A stretch of DNA of 64,000 nt, taken from the NCBI GenBank assembly GCA_947650285.1, contig CANTFL010000137.1:124001-188000 (forward strand), in the 5' to 3' direction. This DNA comes from Hyaloperonospora brassicae. Lineage: Eukaryota > Oomycota > Peronosporomycetes > Peronosporales > Peronosporaceae. The notes under the pieces are model-generated. The model ran no database searches. It was given only the letters and a program-made list of their open reading frames with translations, and had not been told where the DNA came from. Every line of letters begins with the position of its first letter. The stretch's first letter is position 1. Made by a program: the position numbers and the translations under genes. Below are positions 35,763 through 44,460 of this stretch, piece by piece.

Positions 35763-36917
35763 ATGAACATGTTGGATGAAGAAGACACCTTTCACGCCAC
35801 GCGTGAAGGGTTTACCCATTTGAGTGACATCGAATGGGGTGCGGTAGAACGAATGAGTTCTACCGTAGGCGAACTCGTCGTCAGCACCATGTTGGAGTCT
35901 CTAGACAGAGACCAACAACATGCTGCTATCGCCAAGTTCATTCACAATGAACTTGCTCTCGAGAGGGAGAAAGTAGCCTTGCTTCACCAGCAAGGCTCTC
36001 AACAGGCCGAGCAGTTGAGAGAACTCGGTGCTCAACAGACGGAGCTGTTGAGACAGCAGCAATTCCATGCTGCTGTGGGCGGGACGGCGCATGCGCGTCG
36101 TCCCGAAGTGATGAAAGTCGACATTTCCAAGTACAGTGGAGTCCCGGAGGACTCCCTGTTACTATGGTTTGTCGAACTCGACAGAGCCCTAAGGGCTCGT
36201 CGCGTCGAAGATGAGCAAATGAAACTCACATTTGCTCAGACCCACTTGGCAGGGCGTGCCAAAACTTGGTCCCTGGGACTCGAGAGTAGCGACCCAAATG
36301 TGTTTAGGTCGCTAGATGACTTCAAGTCCCGGCTCAGACAAACGTTTGAGCCGCCACGTGCTGAGTTCAGGGCTCGTTCAGAGCTCCTGAAACTCAAGCA
36401 GGGTAAGCGTGATGTGCACGCTTACGCACAACATATACGACTCCTTGCGAGTAGTATAACTGCAAACCCAGTTCATGAACACACGTTGATTACGGTGTTC
36501 ATGCAAGGGCTCGCAGAAGGGCCCGTCAGGAGCCACCTGTTCCGCCTTGAGCTGAATACGCTTGAAGAAGCGATATCAGCCGCGGAACAGGAAGACTTTA
36601 GCATGAGACAGGCTCATGCTAGCTCAAACTCTTACCGTCCACCGAGACGACAAGAGATCGGAGGTCCAGAACCAATGGACCTCTGTTATGTTGAGAGCGA
36701 GAGACCTCGCTCTACAAACAACAAGCGATTGCAGAGGTGCAATCGCTGTCAGAAGTTAGGGCACTACGCATACGAGTGTAGTGCTCCGCGCCCAGTACCA
36801 AACAGTACTGAGCGAAATGGACGACCATTCGCCAGAAAGGGCAATGGGCGTGGGTCCAGCGCTGTTGCGAAACCGCAACAGCGAGACGGGCCATCAAAAA
36901 ATGGTCGGGGTCAGTAG
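35763..36917 (+). CDS. Element 1 Gag
   Basis: 384 residues from ATG to TAG. Gag forms the virus-like particle and packages the RNA. Residues 50-105 are rich in Gln and Leu heptads (coiled-coil like). The central capsid region follows, including WFVELDRALRARR near 135-147 and the conserved LLKLKQGKRDVHAYAQHIRLL at about 208-228. One CCHC zinc knuckle is present: C326, C329, H334, C339. The C-terminus is Arg/Gly-rich. The reading frame is intact, in contrast to pol. The stop codon lies inside the stem of the frameshift hairpin described next. About 55 percent identical by eye to the element 2 Gag. Confidence 0.95.
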   Translation: MNMLDEEDTFHATREGFTHLSDIEWGAVERMSSTVGELVVSTMLESLDRDQQHAAIAKFIHNELALEREKVALLHQQGSQQAEQLRELGAQQTELLRQQQFHAAVGGTAHARRPEVMKVDISKYSGVPEDSLLLWFVELDRALRARRVEDEQMKLTFAQTHLAGRAKTWSLGLESSDPNVFRSLDDFKSRLRQTFEPPRAEFRARSELLKLKQGKRDVHAYAQHIRLLASSITANPVHEHTLITVFMQGLAEGPVRSHLFRLELNTLEEAISAAEQEDFSMRQAHASSNSYRPPRRQEIGGPEPMDLCYVESERPRSTNNKRLQRCNRCQKLGHYAYECSAPRPVPNSTERNGRPFARKGNGRGSSAVAKPQQRDGPSKNGRGQ

Positions 36918-36936
36918 GGGCGGAGCGCCCTACTGA
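36896..36936 (+). promoter_or_regulatory. Probable -1 ribosomal frameshift signal (gag/pol)
   Basis: The heptamer A AAA AAT (36896-36902) sits in the correct phase relative to gag. After an 8-nt spacer comes a perfect 9-bp stem: TCAGTAGGG (36911-36919) and CCCTACTGA (36928-36936), with an 8-nt loop. The frame entered by a -1 slip is open from here into the protease region, overlapping the end of gag. In element 2 the stem is kept with changed bases, while the slippery run is one A shorter. Confidence 0.75.
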
Positions 36937-39900
36937 TCCAGCAACCTCAAGAGAATTTGCAAACCTCTTGACGAAAGTTGCTCCAGATACACAATCATTG
37001 TGTGTCTCTGCACCTGGTGATGACGTTTCGCTCATCACCTTGAAGTTGGAAGCGACAAATGACTTGTCGCTTCGTGCCCTAGTAGACTGTGGGGCGTCGA
37101 ACAACTTTGTTCGTCGCCAGTCACTAGAGGGTCGTAGGCTCAAGTTCGTTGAGCGCGACATTCCCCCTCACAAGGATGACGGTGCGCCTTGCAACAGGCG
37201 CATCGATAACCGTTGAGAAACGTGTAGTAGGAATCCACTACACGTTAGAGGGCGAGCAGTACGATGATGATTTCATCGTACTAGATCTGGATGACAAATT
37301 TGATGTCATCCTGGGATTACCTTGGCTCAGAAAATACGAGCCAAGGGTGAGCTGGCAGCATCGATCCGTGAAGATGCCTGCTGCTTGTTCATCAGATGGC
37401 CATCTGATGAACATCTTGGAGCGTCCACAAGCGTGTGGATGTTCTGCGAGTGAGTGCGATGGCCTCACTTGCGGTACGGTCGTTAGCACGACTGCACAAG
37501 GTCACAGTGTAGTTGATCACTACACTGTGGAGCAAGCTCCCGGCGGCTGTACAGAAGTACAGGCTGCGCCGAAGGTCCACCACTCGAATAAGTCGAGTGG
37601 ACCGGGACATGGATGCATGCCTAGCGGGCAGCATCTTAGAAGAAAGAAATCTGTTGCCCCCAAGGGGCAACATGAAAATCCTAGGTCGACTGGAGAGTCG
37701 ACCGTAGAGGATCGGTTCCTGACTGTGGTTGCACAGCCACAGTCGGAAGACGTCGAGGGAATAAGTCCCCACGTACTTGAGGAAGGAGTTCCTCAAGAGT
37801 TGCTTGCTGAGGGATCAGGCCCTCAGCAACCTGTGGAAGCAAGATCCCAGGAAGAAACCGAGACGTTGAACGTCTTGGTTAATGACGGATCAAGCGTAGG
37901 CGCTTATACGCTTGATCTGATTGTGCCTCCGAAGTTGACTTCGGAGATAACTCAGTTGCCAACGCTAGAACCGAAACGGTTCTTGCGTGATCTGCGTAGT
38001 GGCAAAGTCAAGCAGATCTGCGTACTCGTCACAGAGGACGAGTATGTGACCGACATTCGGTCGGCAACAGTATTTGCTGAGAACGAACGGGTTCTCAGCA
38101 GCTCATCGATGGACGAAAGTGTCCTCGATGAGAAGACTCGGATTGAGCGATACGCGTCCCAATCCTGGGAGTCACTTCAGGCAAATCCTTTGTATAAGGA
38201 TTTGATCGAATTCAGGGATGTGTTCCCTGAATCCGTACCTTGCGAGTTGCCTAAGGACAAAGGCACTCGACACGAGATCGAGCTCAAACCGGGCTCGAAA
38301 TACTGTGTCATGAAGCAGTGGCCACTGCCTCATGAACAAGTGATAGCGATCGACAAGTTCTTTGCCGATCGCTTAGCAGCGGGCCATGTGAGGGAATCAA
38401 CATCCCCTCACAGCTCTCCGACCTTCTGTGTGCGAAAGGCCACAGGAGGGTGGCGGATAGTGCACGCATTCAACAAGTTGAATGCTGCAACGGTACCGGC
38501 TCAGACGCCGATACCGAGGAAGGACGTAATCATAGATGGTATGTCAAAGAGTACCATCTTTTCGTCCATGGATCTGATGGATGGATTCTATCAGATCCTG
38601 ATGCGTGAACGGGACGTCCCGTTCACAGCAGTGAATACCCCCAGCGGGATGCTGTGGGAGTGGCTAGTGATGCCACAGGGGCTGAGTAATGCCCCTGCAA
38701 CATTCAACAGATGTGTAACAAATCTGTTGAGACCGGTGCGGGACTTCGCACCGAGTTACTTCGACGATGTGTTCGTCCATAGCCGGGCTATGGACGGGAA
38801 GACGGAGGTTGAAGTTCACAGAACTCACGTTCGTCAGGTTCTCCAACTTATGCGCAAGCATAAGTTGTACGCCAACCTCAAGAAGTGTATATTCGCGGCT
38901 AGCGAAATACCACTTCTTGGGTGCATCGTGGGGAAACACGGCGTACGCCCTGATCCCGAAAAGATCAAGGCGATCACCGACTGGCCAGTGCCAGTCGATG
39001 TCAAGGGACTTCGAAAGTTCCTTGGTCTTGCGGCGTACTTGCACAAGTACTCGCGCAACTACGCCGAGATGACGGTACATCTTTCTTGCTTGCTCAAGAA
39101 AAATGTCAAGTGGTCATGGAACGCTGAGTGCCAGCGTTCCTTTGAAGGTATCAAGCAAAGCTTGATGCAATCGCCGATCTTGGCGATTGCAGATCAGGAC
39201 AGACCATTTCATGTGGTCTGTGACGCCAGCGATTTCGCAATCGGCTGTGCGTTAATGCAGTTCGATGCAGATGGCGCGGAGCGCGTCATCTGTTATCAAT
39301 CGCGTCAGCTGCAAGCAGCTGAGCGTAATTACCCAGTGCATGACAAGGAACTCCTTGCCATGAAATACGCACTGGCTAAATTTCGCGTCTATCTCTTGGG
39401 AGATAGACCGTTTGTTGTCTACACGGACCATGCGTCATTACGCACGGCCGTAAACAGCCCACACCTCTCGCAAAGAATGGCGAGGTGGCTGTCTTTCTTC
39501 GCGGAGTATAACTTCTCCGTGGAGTATAAACCGGGACGACTCAATGTCGTCGCGGATGCTCTTTCGCGCCGGCCCGATTTCGAGCCGGACGCGCAATCCA
39601 ACAGTGAGGACAAGCCCACTGTTGCGACACTGTCAGTCAGTGTCCCGTCGTCAAGTTTACTTGACGACGTACGAAAGGCATACGCGGAAGATAAGGATCT
39701 TCTGCGATTGATGGATCATCTGGTGAATCCATCCAGTAAATCCATGAGGGATTTACCGGCTTTGTACCGATCCTCATCGGATCGGTATAGTACACGCAAC
39801 GGATTGCTGTACTATACAGCTGTTGCCGACGACACGCCTCGTGTCGTCGTACCCGCTCATCATGATTTGCGATTGCGCATCATGTATGAGTGTCACGATG

Positions 39901-41812
39901 CCCCAACAAGCGGCCATCGTGGTAGAGAAAAGACTTACCTCACGGTAAGTCGCGACTTTTACTGGCCCCGCCAGTATCAGTTTGTTCGCAAGTACATCCG
40001 TGCTTGCGAAGTATGTCAACGGGTGAAGCCTAGTCCTTCATCCCGTGCGCCATTGCAGCCTCTGCCTGTTCCGACAGAGTGCTGGCAGTCCGTTTCAATG
40101 GACTTCGTCTTCGGGTTTCCCGAAGACGCTCACAAGAATAATGGTATTCTTGTGTTTGTGGACCGATTCAGCAAGATGGTCCATCTTGCTGCTGTCCCTG
40201 AGTCAATCAAGGCTCAAGGTTGTGCTCGTGTCTTTCTAGACACGGTCTTTAGACTCCACGGGTTACCCCGTGAACTCGTATCCGACCGTGACCCTCGGTT
40301 CACGGCGGAATTTTAGCAAACCGTGTTCCGTACTCTCGGAACACGATTGAAGATGTCCACTTCTGACCATCCAGAAACAGATGGTCAGACGGAACGTGCG
40401 AACCGTGTCCTCGAAGAGATTCTTCGAGGATATGTCCACTCGTTTCCGAGTTGGAGCGAATTCCTACCCATGGTGGAATTCGCCATCAATAATTCGGTGC
40501 ATGCTTCAACACAGCACACACCGTTTTACGTGAATGGCCTACGCCATCCACGAGTGCCCACCCTTCTAGAGTGTAACTCTTGGATAAGGGGGGAGGGACT
40601 CGCTCGAGCAAAAACCGTTTTGGCTCTTGCTCATCACGTGTCGACGCAAACGTCGTCACGTATGATGCCGATGTCGATCAAGTCGACATCGATGAAGAAG
40701 ATCATCTCAATAATAGCGAAGACGCTATTATTGATTCGGATGATGATGACGATGCTGGTATATTCAGCATCGCCAACGATTATGTCAGCGAGGAAGAAGA
40801 CAACCTCGCTGAAGAAGAGAGCAATCTCTTAGCAGTGCGCACGAAGCGCACTGCCAGACAAAACAAAGAGTCAGCAGAGAACTTCCTGCTGACTCTAGAA
40901 GCGGTAATCCGTTTCGTTCAGGACTCCATCGCAAATGCGGTGGACCGTCAGAAACGGAACGCAGACAAGAATGGAAGAGCAAATGTTCTTTCATCTAAGG
41001 TTAACGACCTAGTACTACTGTCAACGGTAAACCTACCTGGACATGCAGTCACTAGTGTCGGCAGTAGTAAACTACTGCCGAAATACATTGGGCCATTTCG
41101 AGTGTTGCATCGCAAGGGCAATGCATACACACTCGAATTGCCACGTAGGATGCGCACGCATCCTACGTTTTACGTGGGGAGGCTTAGGTCGTACTGTCAG
41201 TACGAGCCTTCTTCTTCCGATGAAGATAGCCCCCACGTTCAAGAACATCCATCAAGTTCTTGCGTTCGCGCTCCAGACGATCCGTCTGGTCGCGCAGATA
41301 TGATACCTCGGTATTCAACCGAGATATCTCCCCGCGAGCTGTCGCCAGCTCGCCGAATAGGGAGCGGACATCCCGCTCGACCTGAAGCTGCGCCGTGGCA
41401 TAATCGGCGCGATCCCTCGCCCGATCAGCCTCGTGACCCTTGCGGTTCTTCCGCACGGTGTCGGTCAAAGCGTAGCGTCGGTCGCGCTCGTGCTTCAAGT
41501 CATCGCGCAATTCATCGATTGCGCGATCCATCTCGTAAGGGTCGAGATGGTGGGCCTGGGGTTCTGGAGGAGGTCTTTCCTCCTCCACCACATCCTTTGG
41601 TGGATGCTCACGGTGATCAACGCTTTCTAGTGGAGCGTATCTTGAATCACCGTGACGATTCAGGATCAAGGACGAGCTACCTCGTCCAGTGGCGGGGGTA
41701 TGCACCCTCTTGGAACAGCTGGGAGCCCCGCTCTCAGCTGTTGATGGATGTTGAAGGTCTCGTCCGCCAGTATGACGAGACCCATCCGATGAGTCCTGTG
41801 GCCCATCGGTAA
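36903..41812 (+). pseudogene. Element 1 Pol: protease, RT, RNase H, integrase, chromodomain (three lesions)
   Basis: Entered by -1 frameshift from gag. Protease has LVDCGASNNFV (about 37082-37115; DCG in place of the usual D-S/T-G) and ILGLPWL. Reverse transcriptase has the YFDD active site at 38757-38768. RNase H follows (VVCDASDFAIGCAL, about 39213). Integrase has an HHCC zinc region (CHDAPTSGH ... CEVC), the first Asp in SMDFVFG, the second in SDRDPRF, and an IGPF motif near 41090. A chromodomain ([10 protein letters not shown] to SWEPRSQLL) ends the protein at 41812. Lesions: an extra base in protease near 37165, TAG at 40314-40316 where the family has Trp, and a frameshift in the G run near 40595. 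An acidic insert (24 Asp/Glu of 52) lies at 40664-40819. The last 629 bp overlap the antisense gene. Confidence 0.93.
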
Positions 41813-42788
41813 ACACGCGCCCTAGGAGCTTGTAGACGGATTGCAAGTTTGCAATCGCGTCACGCATCTCCTCCGAGAGATGTGCCCTTCCCCAGGGCGA
41901 ATTTAGGGAGTACACATCCCTATTTGCACGCTGCGAGTTGTCAACACAACTCGCACAAGGGTCTCCCCATGTGAGGCAAGGAATGCCTGCCTCACTCGAT
42001 AAACAATGCAACCGGTACCTAGCACCGGTTGGCGTTCGCCGTTCGAACCTGAGGCGTGTTGCCTCAAGTTTCTTGAGCCACCCTTCTCGTCCAAAATTCT
42101 TTACGTTTTGGACGAACGCGTTCCACGCAGCCAAAAGCGATGTTTTGTCACGCTTTTGGTTGCTATTGTACCATCGATGTCTAAGGAAGACATCGAGATA
42201 AAAGTCTTCTTCAGCGCGAAAGTTCTTCGCGCTGGGACTCAAGCCGTGAAGCTCGGTTGCATCGAATAAGGGTATTCGATGGTGTTGGCCTGTCTCGTGA
42301 GACAGGCTATTGATGAGTTGTTCGGGCAAACGCCACGGCTTCAACTCATCACGCTTCACAGTGGTACCCTTGTCGGTACCACGGCTCCCAGATTGACGAC
42401 GGCTCGCGCCATCGTCATCACGCTCGTGCGAAGACGCACGAGCCGGCGGTGGTGAAGAATAGAACTCACCACCCTGATCATCGTCATCACTGCCGAACAG
42501 ACTGTGATGCGAATCACGAGTCCGTTCGTTCGGCAGTGGCCTTGGCGAATACTGAGGCGTCGCCGGTGAGCGAGACGCCTCTGGAGCATTGCCCGAGTCA
42601 GACACGTCTGACTCGCCAGAGTAGATGACCTCCACATCGGGGTCATCGTACGCACGCGGCGTGATACCGCGTGCACCTGCAGCACCTGTTGCTGCAGGCG
42701 AAGAAGGGGCGGCAGACGACGAAGCGTCTGCCGCAGAGGCTTGCACAGCACCAGGCTGTGTGGGTCTTGAGTCACCTCGCATAGACAT
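41184..42788 (-). CDS. Antisense accessory gene of element 1 (coiled-coil, Cys-cluster protein)
   Basis: 534 residues, ATG at 42788, uninterrupted. Residues 1-145 are Ser/Ala/Asp-rich and probably disordered. Residues 147-330 form a conserved-looking domain ([38 protein letters not shown]) with a possible zinc-binding cluster C262-x8-C271-x6-C278-x2-C281. Residues 419-516 are an Arg/Glu-rich coiled coil, and the tail has a basic HRKKKAR signal. It lies between pol and the 3' LTR on the opposite strand, and its last third overlaps the integrase tail and chromodomain frame. The same protein, broken by indels, is in element 2. Function unknown. Antisense ORFs at this position are known in some plant Gypsy elements (for example Grande) and in HTLV (HBZ), but I see no sequence relation to them. 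Confidence 0.8.
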   Translation of the reverse strand: MSMRGDSRPTQPGAVQASAADASSSAAPSSPAATGAAGARGITPRAYDDPDVEVIYSGESDVSDSGNAPEASRSPATPQYSPRPLPNERTRDSHHSLFGSDDDDQGGEFYSSPPPARASSHERDDDGASRRQSGSRGTDKGTTVKRDELKPWRLPEQLINSLSHETGQHHRIPLFDATELHGLSPSAKNFRAEEDFYLDVFLRHRWYNSNQKRDKTSLLAAWNAFVQNVKNFGREGWLKKLEATRLRFERRTPTGARYRLHCLSSEAGIPCLTWGDPCASCVDNSQRANRDVYSLNSPWGRAHLSEEMRDAIANLQSVYKLLGRVFTDGPQDSSDGSRHTGGRDLQHPSTAESGAPSCSKRVHTPATGRGSSSLILNRHGDSRYAPLESVDHREHPPKDVVEEERPPPEPQAHHLDPYEMDRAIDELRDDLKHERDRRYALTDTVRKNRKGHEADRARDRADYATAQLQVERDVRSLFGELATARGEISRLNTEVSYLRDQTDRLERERKNLMDVLERGGYLHRKKKARTDSTT

Positions 42789-42906
42789 GTTAACTATGCG
42801 AGGTCAAGCGGAAAGTGAGTGGAACGGACCAAACAAGTGCTCCCTGTCCCAATGGTGGCCAACGGGTGGCCTCCATATTTCGATAGTCACACGGTGACTA
42901 TCAGTT

Positions 42907-42918
42907 AAGGGGGGGTGA
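42907..42918 (+). promoter_or_regulatory. Polypurine tract of element 1
   Basis: AAGGGGGGGTGA lies directly before the 3' LTR, the expected place for the plus-strand primer. The same position in element 2 (AAAGGAGTAGTAA, 63082-63094) is weaker. Confidence 0.85.
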
Positions 42919-43305
42919 TGTAACGGGGCAGCCCGTTACATGATATTGTCACTTAAGGAAAGTGACAATAAAGAATATAAGATGGATATTCTTTAAACAA
43001 TATCACCAAAGTGGTGATATTGAAGGGTCGACCAAAGGGTCTGTTCATTGGTTGATATCGTGATGATATCAACCCACCAATCGCCGCAAGACGCGCGCAA
43101 TGAGTGGTGACGAGACGTCACCATACATGCAGTTATATTAGTATAATTGAATTAAGTCAAACGAAGAGACAGTAGTTTAAAGACTTAATTTATTAATATA
43201 ACGGTTCTACTTTTACCCTACCTACGCTTCCTCGCTCGCCACGTGTACGTCCGTCGGGGCACCCAAATCCCTTGCGTAAGTTACGCAAGGGTGTGCCCCG
43301 TTACA
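42919..43305 (+). repeat. Element 1 3' LTR, 387 bp
   Basis: 384 of 387 positions match the 5' LTR. It is followed by GTTTT, the target duplication. If the antisense gene is transcribed, its promoter must lie here or in the 130 bp between this LTR and 42788. Confidence 0.97.
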
Positions 43306-44147
43306 GTTTTGGTGTAATTAACGGCAGATTTGACATAATTCTTGCTGTCGACGTCGACTACAAATGCAGGTTAATGAGTATCTGAATACTTATCACAAAT
43401 GGCGCGCTTCGGCATTGAGACCGCATGCATTCGACGCTGTTAGCAGATAGCACATGATCGGTACAAAGCGGGCTAAACAGGCATTCACAAATCATAAAAC
43501 CAGTTTGTGCTCCTTCTTTTCTCTGTTTACGACGCGTCCGCACTCTAGCTTTGTGCGCGCCGGAGTTCTTGAACTCAGCAGCCGACTCTTCGCTGCTGGA
43601 TGTAGTAGTACTTGCGTACTGTGAGGATAATTGTGAACTGAGAAATATATTGACGTATTAACCACTACCACTGACATGCATTGTTTCCTCTCTAATGATC
43701 TTGCGTCTTCCCATGGACCTGGCATCATCATCGGCTACTACAACAATATATGTGGTTAACATTTACCTGGCGTGATCATAAATCACGTAAAGAGTTATGC
43801 GACAGCAACGGTCGATCTGCAACACCTTCACCACCCTGTCAGCGTCCAGACGTAAAATCATACCAAACTGTTTCCCCCTTTGAAGCATGTCAAGGACGTC
43901 AGTCTAGCTTTTTTGCAGAAGTAGCTACTAAAACTCATCAACGTAATCTCGTACTGCACTGGCCGGCGCAAACATACGGCAAGTATTGGAGCGCGTGATG
44001 CTTCTGGCGAATCACGGATGACCAACATGATTGGGTCCGGTCATTTCCTAGCGAACTTGGCAGGAAAGAGTGCTTATTACGTTGCAATCACTTTATCCAA
44101 AAACGATCGTTGAGCGATCTGCCCAACTCCCAATACGATAGCCTGGC
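43306..44147. other. No gene recognised
   Basis: Frames of about 80 codons on both strands (43492-43731 -, 43750-43998 +) without a recognisable domain. It is the flank into which element 1 inserted. Confidence 0.45.
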
Positions 44148-44460
44148 TGGAACGGGTGAACCCGTTACACGTATTTGACACCATATGGGTCAACGAAAGT
44201 ATTGTCTTTATTGACACATTCCATAAACATTTATCTCATTAGGTAAATATCAAAAGAATATTCCCTTCGAAGGTTATATGCTCTACAACTCCACTCATCG
44301 GTCGATAAAGGCCCATTACATGACCCACCTTCACTACCAATCGCTGCTGGATGCGCGCGGTGGGTGATGAGCGAGTAGCTACATTCAATTTATATAGTCG
44401 AATATGGATTAATTTAAGATCACATAAAACTTTTTTGTTGTAGCTTAACTATGTTAAATA
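44148..44460 (+). mobile_element. Left part of an LTR split by a MULE
   Basis: Begins TGGAACGGGTGAACCCGTTACA and carries the CACTCATCGGTCGATA and GCTGGATGCGCGCGGTGGGTGATGA-like LTR core. It stops where the MULE terminal GGGAATTG begins; the rest continues at 48171. Confidence 0.75.

Larger units (their letters stand above)
35332..43305 (+). mobile_element. Complete Ty3/Gypsy chromodomain retrotransposon (element 1)
   Basis: 7,974 bp with two 387-bp LTRs, PBS, gag, pol, polypurine tract and a perfect 5-bp target duplication GTTTT (35327-35331 and 43306-43310). The order protease, RT, RNase H, integrase with chromodomain places it in the Ty3/Gypsy chromovirus-like group. The LTRs differ at only three positions, so insertion was recent. 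It carries an extra antisense gene between pol and the 3' LTR. Pol has a probable frameshift in protease, a TAG in integrase and another frameshift after the integrase core, so this copy is probably not autonomous. Confidence 0.96.

Noticed and set aside
37149..37151. Start of pol at 37149
   Set aside because: It is a TTG after a frameshift lesion inside protease; the homologous sequence begins further upstream in another frame.
40314..40316. TAG CAA in integrase as a programmed readthrough site
   Set aside because: TAG-CAA recalls leaky viral stops, but the position is a conserved Trp and one base change explains it; nothing else supports readthrough.
41433..41630. Third open frame in the pol/antisense overlap zone
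   Set aside because: Open in both elements only because the sequence is nearly identical; no domain and no start context.
35332..42918. CRISPR-like array from the regular hairpins
   Set aside because: The hairpins differ in sequence and lie in coding regions of a eukaryotic retroelement; there are no identical repeats or spacers.
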